DNA of 39,033 nt from Paramacrobiotus metropolitanus (taxonomy: Eukaryota > Tardigrada > Eutardigrada > Parachela > Macrobiotidae): positions 1 to 39,033 of the forward strand of contig NW_026570573.1 of assembly GCF_019649055.1 (NCBI RefSeq), in the 5' to 3' direction. How positions within the stretch are numbered: position 1 is the first letter of the stretch; every line of letters starts with the position of its first letter. The translations under genes and the position numbers were made by a program. The notes beneath the pieces are model-generated. The model saw only the letters and a list, made by a program, of their open reading frames with translations, made no database searches and was not told the origin of the DNA. Positions 1 through 9,591 of this stretch are shown piece after piece.

Positions 1-75
1 GCCGTACTTCGAACTAACATAGTAGGTAGGAGTCTAACACCGCGTGATTCGTCTCGTGACAGCGCCCCATTCAAC

Positions 76-915
76 GATGGACGGACGCCGACGCACTGAT
101 CGCTCTGATGACTCCGACCGCAGTAACCGCACACATCCATATTCACGACCGGAATCCCGGTCGGGCGGATCTTACTCGGTCGTCTAACCGGCCTCCGAGT
201 GTACAGGTACCTAATATTAGGGCTAACCTAACCGCTGAGCAGCTGGCAGCTATGTCAGTTGGCCCCAGTTCACGGGCCGACACACCGCTACCGCGGTCAC
301 AGCCTCTGCCACCTCGAGCCATCCCGCCACAACTTTGGCCGCCAGGGACATTCTCTGACGTGACTGGACTCTTGGTGAATGCAGCAGTAGCCGGCAGCCA
401 GCCAAGCTCTACGTCGGGCCAAACGGTCCGACGCTATCCTCACGGCCGTACCGGCTCACATCAACCAATTCGGTATGGTGGCCTACCGACCACTTCGGCA
501 GGTCAGCCAGTTTTCACCACTGCGGCAGTCGGGCCAACGGTCACGACTACACCGGTCCATACTGGACCGCGGCCACAGTACACTCCGCCTCCATACCATA
601 ACCCTTACTATGGATATCCACCATACCCGCCTGGACCTTCAAACCAGCCGCAGCCGGATCGAATCAGTGGCGATACCCACCGTGGATGTATCCGCCTGCA
701 CCTTATGGATATCCACCGCCTTATGGCGGATATGGAGCATACGGCCAACCGCCGTATAGCCACCTTCAGCGGCACAACCTGACCCAACGGGCCAGGCGCC
801 GTCTGATTCATCCATTGAGCCTCCACGAGCGGGACCGGAAGCGTACCAACTCCAGCGCCGCCGAAACCCAGCCAAGCACATCACGGCGACCATGGTGATT
901 ACCCATTACGGGTAT
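76..915 (+). pseudogene. Frame-broken coding tract 1, block A: Arg/Ser-rich then Pro/Tyr/Gly-rich region
   Basis: No known family recognised. The coding signal moves between frames (start position modulo 3). It is phase 1 at 76-180 (Arg/Ser/Asp-rich, from an ATG at 76), phase 0 at about 185-675 (Pro/Thr/Ser-rich, ending in Pro-Pro-Tyr runs), phase 2 at about 677-805 (the same Tyr/Pro/Gly character, e.g. YGYPPPYGGYGAYG), and phase 1 at about 806-919. The Tyr-Pro composition crosses the 0-to-2 boundary without interruption, which shows that one protein has been split rather than several small ones encoded. Every step is -1. The product would be largely disordered, as in nucleic-acid-binding or assembly proteins; that is inference. 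Bases 1-75 hold no start I can support, and the tract may begin left of the window. It could be a decayed gene or a live gene with consensus errors. Confidence 0.5.
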
Positions 916-921
916 TCGTGA

Positions 922-2069
922 ATGGACGGCTCACCATTTACAACTCGGCCAGAGAGGTTCACCGGAATTAGCGGCCCAACTTGGCCTAACTGAACCGGCA
1001 CCGGCGCACAACCACCACTGAACCCAGTGTGTGTATTAAGGCGTGACCAGACTGTCCCACCGACAGAATCTGTGTCTTCGCCAGAGCCGGAAGACGAAGG
1101 GACGTTAATGGGCCCAACTACCCCACCATTGCGGATTGAATCCCCAACCTCTGGCCGACGGCCGGACTCCACTCTACCAACTTCAGGACAATCTGAAGGA
1201 AGTAGAGAACGCCATCCAGAATTGGAGGCCATGATTCGAGAATGGACAGGCACAGCCCTCACTACCGTGAGATGGCTCAGCGCATCATTCTCGATCAAGA
1301 TGAGTTCGGCGCCTCGCTCATGAACTTAGTGAAATAGCGACCCGCCAAGCTCAAAACGAGATATTTCCTTTGCATGACCAAACTGGTCAGGCACTGTTGG
1401 CATCTCGCAGGCTGAGACCAGCTGGAACAGTATCGGACGGAAAGACAGCTGAGGACCGAAGGATCCGCAGCACCAACACGTCCGCCACCATCAGCACCAC
1501 CCCATTGAACCCAACAGTCGTAGTTACCGCTACGACAGGGAATCTTCCGCGCCACCAGTGGCCCAGCCTACGTCTACCGACGAGGCAATGCTGACGGCCA
1601 CTGGATTGGAACCGCGAGAACCAGCATCTTCTCCGTATGACCTAAGGCTTACAGACATACCTCCCTTGGAGCGTGAACTCCACGCCGCGGAACGCCTCGA
1701 AGAGGAAATCCGTAAGGTTATCAGTAGCCTGAAGGGAGTGGATATTGCCACTTTACGGAGAAAAGTCGCGTTGGACCTGGATTCCAACGCGTCCTGGAAT
1801 ACATAACCAGGATTAGACGGGCCATGCTTCGGTTTATGGATAAGCCGTTGGATACGGCCAACGACGCACCATCATTGCGCGATTTCCGTAACCGGCAGTA
1901 TCAGCTTGGCCTGATCGACGAAACGCAGGCGCGTGTTACCCAAACCCCGACCGGGGCAGCCAACACGCGTCGGACAAACCGGACTTCTCATACCGACACG
2001 GTCCTCAACACGCCAACCGGCAGAAGAATTGAGGATGCGAGTCTCGAGAATTATGCGGATCTCGGCTGA
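922..2069 (+). pseudogene. Frame-broken coding tract 1, block B: acidic and coiled-coil segments
   Basis: Continues block A. Phase 1 at 922-1262 has an in-frame TGA at 991, then an acidic stretch and a helical stretch (RHPELEAMIREW). Phase 0 at about 1272-1335 includes DEFGASLMNLVK. Phase 2 at about 1319-1500 includes HELSEIATRQAQNEI. Phase 1 at 1507-1803 includes ERELHAAERLEEEIRKV. Phase 0 at about 1791-2069 includes ITRIRRAMLRFMDK and ends at TGA. The Glu/Leu/Arg heptad-like stretches look like coiled coil. A short alternative piece in phase 0 near 1416-1500 (DQLEQYRTERQLRTE) also looks coding, so one transition here is ambiguous. No family recognised. Confidence 0.5.
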
Positions 2070-2073
2070 ACGA

Positions 2074-2744
2074 TTTGCAGCCGGACCAGCACTAAGTCGA
2101 CCAGCCAGCGCGTCGGACACAGAAACCGACAGCGACATTGAGTGGTTCGACATGCCAGACCCAACCCCCGTACCAGGACTTACAGCTCCGCCTGATCACC
2201 TGGTCGCGCCAGAACGACAGGTCCACCCGAGGCCAACTTCATTGGCGCCGCCACCAGCCATAGCGGAACGCCTGGAATCGATCATGCGGGGCAACGTTAC
2301 GCGAGGCAGAACGGCCTACGCGGACGACTTCCGCTACTAAACCAGCCGGATGACGACAATCGACCGGCCCCTCGGACTTACGTCAGCAATGGGATGATGA
2401 ACAGGCAGCAGCGAACCAACGGTTACGCGAAGCTGACACTGGGCCCATGCAAATGACGGTTGTCCAGCACTGAGCATTCGGCACCTTATCAGCGATGCTG
2501 GAGATGTCGAACGCCGCATAACCAACCGGATCAAGAACTCAGCCCGTTCGACCCAGAAGCGGTCAGGCTGACGGAACAGCAACAGAGCTTGGCCCAACGG
2601 GTGGCTCTGCTTAAAGGTCTTACTTCTAACCATACGATGCCTACCGGTCCATCGTTAACGGTTATGGACCACACCACAAAATGGATCCGAGAATTTATCG
2701 AAGATTACTGGAAAGTCCGTCCGCCAACGGCGCAGCGCCAGTGA
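2074..2744 (+). pseudogene. Frame-broken coding tract 1, block C: acidic motif then helical region
   Basis: Phase 1 at about 2074-2340 has an Asp/Glu cluster (SDTETDSDIEWFDMPD) and a Pro-rich linker. A short phase 0 piece near 2343 is followed by phase 2 at 2375-2470 (DDEQAAANQRLREAD), phase 1 at 2482-2540 (DAGDVERRITNRIKN) and phase 0 at about 2541-2744 (helical, with KWIREFIEDYW). The helical character carries through three frame changes, all -1. One of these changes falls beside a CCCC run at about 2368-2371. No catalytic motif is visible; a structural or multimerising region is the most one can say. Confidence 0.5.
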
Positions 2745-3792
2745 CTTCGATCCAGTAAACGAATGGCGACCATCACCGGTGTCTGCGCCAGCACTTTTGG
2801 CCCTGACATATGTACCGGCCGCCTCAGCATCAGTTGGACAACCAACTCCAGCTGAATTGGCCCAGGCCCTAACGGTGCCTGGTCAACATCTGACCAACTT
2901 ATGGACACCGCTGGAACCGCTATAGCGGGCAGCAGTACAGAGATCAACAGCAGGACGTCGAAATGGACGTAGCCCTGCAGGACAAAACTCTGGAACTCTC
3001 GCCAGAGAAGTCGGCCGAAACAGGGCCAACACCAGTCCAACCGGCTGGTGAACCTACAAGTCCAATGGCTGTTGATGCGCCAACGGTGTCATCACAGCCT
3101 ACACGAAAGCAATTGAAGGCGACACATCAAGTGGCACCCTCGTTGTCCGGCCAACGCCTAGGAAATCGACAGGAGGACGGCCAGAACCGGCCTCCTGCCA
3201 CAACAAGTGGCCCACGGTCGCCTAGATTCGAGAAGAAGAGACTCCTCCGGAAGCGGAAGAGCCTCCTTCACAGCAGTCACTCCCACCTTGGCGAGGACCA
3301 AGGGAGAACTTGAGTTGAACCGACCGCAGGTCCACTCCACCAGCGTGAGTGACCCAGTAAGGGACTCAGACACTTCTGGCCCTACCAGGCCAGGTCGGTC
3401 CATACTCAAAACCAAGAAGGCGGAACCACCGACTTTGGTACTTCGTGGTCTACCAACCGAGAGGAAGTCGCCGCCGAAGAACTTTCCTGGCAAGGGACAC
3501 GTGCTCTCCCACCGGAAGCACCAAAAATTCCGTCAGGAACGACACAGCCATTGCGGGACGAGCCTCCAACGAGGCATCGTATCCGATTGACTCAAACGGA
3601 GTCATGGGATGACCCGCACAACCGGCTCGTAAGCGAGATCATAGAACTTGATCTACGCTTAAACCTTACTGAAGAGGATATGCGCCAGCGACTACGCGCC
3701 GGCGATCCTACACTAACGGACCGAGAGATTGACCGCATCAACCGCGGCTGTCAACAGATGGTCAAGGACGTACAATCCTCATCAGAAAACTG
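2740..3792 (+). pseudogene. Frame-broken coding tract 1, block D: Pro/Ala-rich, basic and helical segments
   Basis: Phase 1 at about 2740-2922 is Ala/Pro/Leu-rich. Phase 2 at about 2923-3200 starts with a Gln-rich piece (QQYRDQQQDVEMD), becomes Pro/Thr-rich and ends basic. Phases 1 and 0 at about 3205-3470 are Ser/Thr/Lys-rich. Phase 2 at about 3470-3792 is a well-formed globular or helical stretch (LRLNLTEEDMRQRLRAGD) that ends in TGA. The last piece is the most protein-like of the block. Two transitions (near 2735 and 2921) read as +1 or as two close -1 steps; I cannot tell which. No family recognised. Confidence 0.48.
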
Positions 3793-4492
3793 ATGGCCAT
3801 GCGAAGTAAAGCCAGGCCCTTCGCCAACGCAAGCTGCCTAGCGAAATCATCGAGCATGCCATCTACATCCGTGGCCCTCACATTAACCCAAGGGCATGGA
3901 CAGTTGAACCCGCCCACGACCAGGCCAGCCAGTGGAAGACGAACTTCCACCGGAAGAAGCAGAAAGTGAGGACGAACGTCCTCAACTGCCAGCGGCCTTC
4001 TGGGGCGTCTCCTCCAGCGAGAGTCGGAGATCGGGAAGACTTGGACGAAAACGTCAAAGGGCGTTATGAGACCAGTCAGGTCCGGCTACCTTCAACGAAG
4101 GAATCGCCACGCCGAAGTCGATCTCCATCAAAACGGACTTCTCCTGGACGCGCCACATCAACTCCGGCGCGAATGCCCAGCATGCCGGCCATCGAACCGG
4201 CGCCTGCCAGGTTCACACCGAGCCGGCCAGGCAAGTCCCAAACCAAAGAGGATGGATACAACACCTCCTCAGAGCCAACGATGACCATTACTGTGGAACG
4301 AATCGCAGCACCTACGGTGTCTGCAGATCAACACTCGAACCAGTAACGGTCACGGTAGGACTCCTGCACCAGTGGTCGCAAAATCGGCCAGAATGACGGT
4401 GCGGATAACTCCGGTTGTCTCGGCCCAAGAAGTGGAAGCCGACGCGGCCTTGATGCCCATGAGTGCTCTCACTCTATCGAGCAGAGACACTT
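3790..4492 (+). pseudogene. Frame-broken coding tract 1, block E: helix, acidic patch and Ser/Arg-rich linker
   Basis: Phase 1 at 3790-3828, then phase 0 at 3831-3930 (LPSEIIEHAIYIRG and following, Trp/His-containing), phase 2 at about 3935-4050 (strongly acidic EDELPPEEAESEDE), a brief phase 1 piece, phase 0 at about 4110-4346 (SPRRSRSPSKR, then Pro/Ala-rich), short pieces in phase 2 and then phase 1, ending at a TGA at 4495. All of these steps fit -1. The alternation of acidic and SR-like basic patches suggests an RNA- or chromatin-associated scaffold, which is inference only. Confidence 0.48.
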
Positions 4493-4493
4493 A

Positions 4494-5150
4494 TTGATCC
4501 ATGCTGACCATAATGAACGACGGCAATATCCGTTCCTGCTCACAAAGAGACAGGAGGCCAAGGAGCAGAATCGTATGGAAGAATACGACATGATAACCGA
4601 AATGCTCCGATCCTTGGTCCTACGGATGATAGATGATTACCGGCGCCGCCGTAACCAGAAAGCCTTTCCCCACCGGAGGAAGACTTTAGAATGGCTGAAA
4701 CCCTGTCGTCAAATGCGCCACCAACCGTGGTACCGCCAAAGACGCAGGCACAACCACCAATGGCTTCAGAGCCAATGGACACTTCTCCGTCTGGACCTGT
4801 GGCCATTGCGCCACAGCCAGAACCAGTCCAACCGGAGGAGTCACCGAAGGCCATTTCGTCGGCACAAGAATCGGCAGGCCAAAGTCAGTCCGGAACAGGG
4901 CCAACGGCCGCTGCTCCGATAAACTTGACGAACATGCCCGCCAGCATCGACGATATACCTTTTGGCCGCCCAGTTACTTTCCCTGCAACAGGGGCAATGG
5001 AGAATTTTGCACTCGGCCTGGGCGTAATTCACTCAGCTAACTCCCAACGGAGTAAGCAGCCGAGAAAAGCCAAAAACCCAGAGAGGGCCAAACCGGCCTC
5101 TCGTCCAACTTCCCCACAATCGAGGGCCAAACCGGCCACTCGTCCAAACT
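4494..5150 (+). pseudogene. Frame-broken coding tract 1, block F: charged helix then Pro/Ala/Ser-rich linker
   Basis: Phase 0 at about 4494-4665 encodes a long charged helix (KRQEAKEQNRMEEYDMITEM) followed by an Arg run. The signal then moves -1 to phase 2 from about 4690 to 5150, a Pro/Ala/Ser/Thr/Gln-rich linker with a short hydrophobic patch (GAMENFALGLGVIHS) and ending in Lys/Arg/Ser/Pro repeats. An ATG at 4691 has a reasonable context (AGAATGG) but probably lies inside the broken frame. No family recognised. Confidence 0.5.
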
Positions 5151-5930
5151 CCCTCAACCGAGTGGGAGTCAGGCGACACATCTCGGCCAACATCAGAACC
5201 CAGAGGCCGAACGGAACCGCCAGAAGAAACAAGCGGCCAAAGACAAGAAAAGTCAAGAGGCCAAGATCGCCCAGCTCGAAAAACGGCTGTCAGGCGATGA
5301 AGACGTCCAAGTCCTATCGGACAGTATGGACAAGTCACAAGAGCCACCACAATATCGTCCATGGCAAGAAGAGGAATTCGAGCCAGTTCCCGAAGGTGAA
5401 CCGCCTTCGGAGGAAACAATGCTCCCCGCGCCGGCGGACGACGAAGCTGAACTCCCGGACCCTGGACCGGAGGCCACGCACATTGAGATCCCAACGGGTC
5501 CATATGTACGCCAATGGGTGGCAGCGGCCAGGATCATGAGACGTACAACAGGAAGAGACATGTACCAATGTCTCGTCCGAGTTCTCCGAGCCAGAATGGC
5601 ACATGGAGAAGAATTCAGAGGGCTACCGCCAGCGGACCGTGTACTGACGGCACCCTTCATGCGGCGTGTAGTAACTCTCATCCTGGACATGGGACTTCTG
5701 GTCCGCACGCACCGTGACTGGACCAGCATGATGGAGCTTCACGTGCCTCATCGGCCAGCAGGGCTTTCCGTAGCCGGGATTACGCCTTTCACCAGATATG
5801 CAGGACCATCGCTTACCTGCACAACCCAAGAGGCTCCAACTTGGTCGACATAGTCAGGACCATTAACGCTCTCTACTACAAAGGAGAGGCGGACCAGGAG
5901 AAATTGGAAAGATTATCCTTGACGAGTTGT
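5145..5930 (+). pseudogene. Frame-broken coding tract 1, block G: coiled coil, acidic patch and helical domain
   Basis: Phase 1 holds from about 5145 to 5770, the longest uninterrupted stretch before 6389. It starts with a coiled coil (RQKKQAAKDKKSQEAKIAQL), then an acidic Pro/Glu patch, then a helical domain rich in Met, Arg and Val (MRRVVTLILDMGLLVR). The signal steps -1 to phase 0 at about 5772 (FHQICRTIAYLHNPRGSN, VRTINALYYKGE), and again -1 to phase 2 at about 5905. The coiled coil next to an all-helical domain resembles a capsid or gag-like layout in a loose way only. I see no zinc knuckle. Confidence 0.5.
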
Positions 5931-6395
5931 TAGCGTTGGTCAAGGACGGAACTTTAGAAACGACCAACGCCTACCGGGCAGAGCCGATCCGCTTCACTAT
6001 TCCCGGGTTCATCCCGCAGAAGACCAACGGTCTCTGTATGTGTCACACGACGTGGGCACAAATGGGATCCGGACAGAAAGAAAGCGGCTGGACCGCCGAA
6101 AGACAAGTTGACCGGCAGAGCCAAGGAGGCATACTTGATCTCCCAAGTGGCCAAACTGCCGGGCCAAAGAAACTGCCGGTAGAAAAGCCTCCTCGACCGT
6201 CAGTTACAAGAAGAGAACTGGCTGCACGACCAAGAAGCGGAGGATGAGATGCGCGCAGCCGGAATTCGGCCTGTGCCCAGGGACACAGTGTCACTGCCTA
6301 ACGCAGCTGGCCGGTCCAGACCTCCTTCGCCAGCCTTATCGGTCACATCCACAAAGAGCCGAAAGGCCACGGCCACAAAGAAAGAGGGAAAAAAG
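5905..6395 (+). pseudogene. Frame-broken coding tract 1, block H: up to the A_AAA_AAG shift point
   Basis: Phase 2 from about 5905 (ILDELLALVKDGTLE and a Pro/Phe-rich stretch), phase 1 at about 6043-6095 (RTERKRLDRR), and phase 0 from 6102 to 6395. Phase 0 includes AKEAYLISQVAKL, an in-frame TAG near 6178, then LQEENWLHDQEAEDEM and a Ser/Thr/Lys-rich stretch ending GKK. The protein character then continues without pause in phase 2 as an acidic Ser/Asp/Glu run. The switch falls on A_AAA_AAG, read in the zero frame as GGA-AAA-AAG. Confidence 0.5.
6389..6395 (+). promoter_or_regulatory. Candidate -1 ribosomal frameshift heptamer A_AAA_AAG
   Basis: The heptamer AAAAAAG sits in the right phase (codons GGA AAA AAG), with the upstream coding signal in the zero frame and the downstream acidic coding signal in the -1 frame. 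A_AAA_AAG is the dnaX-type slippery site. A 7-bp stem (CTCTGAG at 6424-6430 with CTCAGAG at 6448-6454) lies downstream, but its 28-nt spacing is longer than usual. A plain one-base loss from an A7 run would look the same. Confidence 0.3.
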
Positions 6396-7558
6396 ATCCC
6401 TCACCGCAGCCAAGCGACTCGGACTCTGAGGACTCACAACCGGAGGACTCAGAGGATGATGAACAAGAAGAGCCGGACCAGGACCAAACCATGGAGTCCC
6501 AAAAGTCCGACTCTGACGACGATGATGACCAAAGCCCTGGTAAACTTACCATGGACCTCCCACCGGACCATGACATGGAAATACCACCCGGTGACGAGAA
6601 TCAGCCACCTGATGGTGACCAGGACATGGAGGACCAGGGTGGCGCAGAAGGCGCTAATCAGGACCAAGGCAGCGCAGAAAGTGCTAGCCAAGAAAGTCCG
6701 GCCAGCGTGGACAACGCTGAGCCAAGTGGAAGCGCAGCATCGCCCGAACGGGAAAGGTTGCGCGACTCGACCTCACCAGAATCAGATGATGGCGAGATTC
6801 CATGGACTTTACCTGACCCATGCCCGGCCATCCCACGAATTGACTATGTCTCGCCACCAACACCAAAGGTGGCCAGGAAATGGCCCGGCGGAGATCCTTC
6901 TAAAAAGCCAAGGATCTCCAATTCTGACAAGCGATGGGCATACATTGAGGCAGCCCTAAAGGCGTTGTCCCAAACGGGTACAACCCTTGCTACAGGGGGC
7001 TTGGCCTTCCAACTCATTAAGAAATGGAATGGCCCACCGCTGTCCAAGTCCAAAGTGATGAAGTACATACAGATGGCCTACAATGAAGGAGCTATTCTAC
7101 GGACGCATCTGCCTAACACGCAGATCTTCTACACTTTCCCACCGGAAAAAGTGGATAAGGCTCCTCAAGGCTACTGGGAATGGCGTAACGCCGTCCTCAC
7201 AGTGCTGACCACCACTCAGCACCCATTAGGCCTCACACGAGGCGAAATAGCCAACCAGCTCCTGGGCCGATACGATCTGAACGTCATCTCGCACCATCCA
7301 CAACTTATTGATGGGATAGCATACATGCCGAACCAGGGCCGCCCTAGCGGGTTGTACCCTATTTGCGAGGACGTCAGATACGTCGTAAGGAAGATGTTAA
7401 ACGAAGGATGGCTCGAGCAAACTGTTGACGAGCCCGAGGCCCAGCAGCGGTACAGACAACATAACGTCCCACCGGATCGTTACGGCCCTCGTCCCACCGA
7501 ATCCGACTCCTTGGCCTCAACCAAGTCCAAGAAGAAGCGGCGTACTCACCATCAGTGA
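6389..7558 (+). CDS. Acidic/double winged-helix-like protein, intact C-terminal frame of tract 1 (355 codons from ATG 6491)
   Basis: The longest clean frame in the left block. It is open from about 6320 and is joined to block H by a -1 step at 6389-6395. An internal ATG at 6491 has a strong Kozak context (ACCATGG) and would give 355 residues, so independent initiation is possible. Residues 1-115 are highly acidic and disordered (SDSDDDDDQ). Residues about 148-215 and 228-312 each look like a winged-helix fold: helix, helix, an amphipathic recognition-like helix (SKSKVMKYIQMAYNEG; VRYVVRKMLNEGW), then a hydrophobic strand. The C-terminus ends in a basic cluster (KSKKKRR), a plausible nuclear signal. 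DNA or nucleoprotein binding is inferred from the fold impression. No named family is recognised. Confidence 0.7.
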   Translation, partial: KKDPSPQPSDSDSEDSQPEDSEDDEQEEPDQDQTMESQKSDSDDDDDQSPGKLTMDLPPDHDMEIPPGDENQPPDGDQDMEDQGGAEGANQDQGSAESASQESPASVDNAEPSGSAASPERERLRDSTSPESDDGEIPWTLPDPCPAIPRIDYVSPPTPKVARKWPGGDPSKKPRISNSDKRWAYIEAALKALSQTGTTLATGGLAFQLIKKWNGPPLSKSKVMKYIQMAYNEGAILRTHLPNTQIFYTFPPEKVDKAPQGYWEWRNAVLTVLTTTQHPLGLTRGEIANQLLGRYDLNVISHHPQLIDGIAYMPNQGRPSGLYPICEDVRYVVRKMLNEGWLEQTVDEPEAQQRYRQHNVPPDRYGPRPTESDSLASTKSKKKRRTHHQ

Positions 7559-7748
7559 CCTAGGCGTAGAATTCGCATAGGGTCTAGGGGGTGATCCCGA
7601 AATAATTCACCGGGCAAGAAAAGCCTAGTTAACAAATCACATGTAAAATCATAGGGACGTAAAACATAGGGCGTAATTATCATAGGGACCCGTCATAGAA
7701 AGCGGACTTAACCTCATTCTGCAAGTTTCATTTCTGTTACCACAGAGA
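7559..7748 (+). promoter_or_regulatory. Spacer with CATAGGG repeats and a 3' splice site ahead of tract 2
   Basis: This 190-base spacer is AT-richer than its flanks. CATAGGG occurs at 7576, 7650, 7665 and 7681, with CATAG at 7694. It ends in a pyrimidine-rich tract followed by CACAG at 7741-7745, only three bases before the ATG at 7749; CTTAAC at about 7707-7712 could be the branch point. The layout suggests that tract 2 is reached by splicing from an upstream donor, as downstream genes of retroelements and retroviruses often are. A GTGATC at about 7591 is a possible local donor. Confidence 0.45.
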
Positions 7749-8560
7749 ATGGGACTTACACCGCAGCAGAAATACGAACCGCGATGCTCGGACTGCAGAC
7801 GCAACAGCGGCGATAGCATGACACATCCTCACCGCCGGGACAATTCCTCACGGGAGTTGTTCCCCTGCGCATACCACCTGCGGCCGGGCTTCCGCGATGC
7901 GAGCGAACGAGCCTACTGCTTCTACCTGGAAGTGGTGAGAGGCAATTTCGATGCTTATATTCACATGACCAGCCGCGACGGAAGCCACCTGATCCCCCTA
8001 CTAAGGGACCATGAGCAGATAGAGATCTACGATCTCTACATGCAACGTAGTGGCGCCCGACAACCTGGCTGGTGCAGCACCGGAACTCCGATTCCTCCAC
8101 TCAGCCAATCGGCTCGAGAACGGAAGGACGAGCGGGACCGGGAACGTCGATCCCGCAACTCTGGATCTGACCAGTCCTCAGGGCGTGGCCCAACGGCCGC
8201 CCCGAGAAATTACGACCATCAGCGGCCATCATCAGGCTCTCGATCCTACGGACACGAGTTGCCCATACCATGGAATACAACCAGGGGTTCGAAAAAACGA
8301 TCCTGGAAAACATCAACAAAGCTATGGTTGACCAGGTGGCCCGACAGCTGATGGAAGGTGGATTGCTGGACGCCTTGAAAGGCCAATACCAGCCAGCGCA
8401 CTGAACAGCGCACACCATTGGTACCGCTACCGCGGAACCCAGATGACTTACGTCATCAGATCCAGAGCCGCAACCAGGACCAAAGTGGACGCCAAAGCCG
8501 TAGCCAGCCCGAGCGCCAACCGCGCATCACCCGGGAAGCGAAACGAGACGGAGTCCAGCC
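7749..8560 (+). pseudogene. Frame-broken coding tract 2, N-terminal part: Cys/His motif then Arg/Ser/Gln-rich region
   Basis: ATG at 7749 (purine at -3, G at +4) directly after a 3' splice site. Phase 0 runs cleanly to about 8262. The N-terminus has CSDC followed by Cys and His residues (FPCAYHLRPG), then a folded-looking stretch (AYCFYLEVVRGNFDAYIHM), then an Arg/Glu/Ser-rich linker. The signal steps -1 to phase 2 at about 8263-8404 (helical, NINKAMVDQVARQLMEGG, ending at TGA), then via a short phase 1 piece to phase 0 at about 8428-8560 (Gln/Ser/Arg-rich). The order of a small Cys/His module, a charged linker and a helical domain is nucleocapsid-like in a loose sense. No family recognised. 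Confidence 0.5.
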
Positions 8561-9591
8561 TGGTTGTCGCGCAGTCCACCAAGCGACCAGAACGAAGTGT
8601 CAGCTCGGTGGCCCACAATATAAGCATCCAGATACCGATGGAAACGGAGCCTGCACCGCCGTCGTCGGACCCACCGGCCCGACAAGACGTGAGCATCAGT
8701 GCCACGGGCTTCGATTCATATAAGCATGCCGAGGACCAGGGCATTAACATCCGGCCACTTCCCCACCGGGTTGTGACGGATTATATCATGGGCGCCATCC
8801 CATACCCCAGGGACAAATGGGCCCAAGTTGATGCCATGGTCCAAAATCTGCAAACCTTTGTCACCCGGTCCGGCCTCGAAATGGAAATGCAGAGGAAAGT
8901 GGCCCTGACTTTAACATGAAGGACCACATTGAGAACCGCGGGGCTACCCAATGGTCCGTGACAATGCTCTATCGAGCATCACGGACGTGAACTTACTTGA
9001 CAGCCCATCACCAGACCGGACTGGAATGACTTGTGCCAACTGCACATTAAGGACGACCAACTTGACGTCGTCAAATACCTGGCTCAGTTTGTCCTACCGG
9101 ACGCGAACGCCAGTTTCATCATTGCAGCTTGCAGAGCGGCCATAGAAATCCCATGCAAGCCAGCCGATCACAAGGACGACCCAGCGACAAAACCTATTCC
9201 TATAATGGCACTGATACGCATCTTTGCCGCCAGACTTGGCCACTACACTGCCATTAGAATTGAAGTTGCCTACCGGCAAGGGAAAATCGTCCTCGGCTAT
9301 TGACCCAAGTGGCCTCTGGAAACCAGATCCACGAGATCGAAGCGGGAGTCAAGATCCAGCGCCCTGAACATTTACAGGAGCAAGATTACCGCCAGCCAAC
9401 TTCGATATGCAAGGTTCGTTCAAACGGTTCCAGAACAAATCAACAATCGTTCAAACCTGCCAATCAGCCTCCAGCACCTCCAGCCAAAATCAACAAAGAC
9501 AGAGGAATTGGCGGCCATGGAAAGCGTCATCGACCCACTCAATCCTGGGTTGGGCGATGGCGACCAAGCCGGACAAGGAGGGCAGGGATAG
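8545..9591 (+). pseudogene. Frame-broken coding tract 2, C-terminal part: helical domain
   Basis: Phase 1 at about 8545-8919 holds a disordered linker and the start of a compact helical domain (HRVVTDYIMGAIPYPRDKWA, VDAMVQNLQTFVTRSGLEME). It continues in phase 0 at 8913-8990 (MKDHIENRGATQWSVTMLYR), phase 2 at about 8985-9020 and phase 1 at about 9020-9300 (VKYLAQFVLPDANASFIIAA, MALIRIFAARLGHYTAIRIE). The tail continues in phase 0, phase 2 and phase 1 and ends at TAG 9589-9591 after a Gly/Asp-rich end. Every step is -1. The domain is about 150 residues with regularly spaced hydrophobics and looks like a genuine fold, possibly a coat or nucleoprotein domain. I cannot name it. Confidence 0.5.

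Noticed and set aside
608-1298. Minus-strand frames of 70-130 codons opposite tract 1
   Set aside because: They are mirror frames of GC-rich coding DNA; their composition is unlike protein and they shift with the + strand frames.
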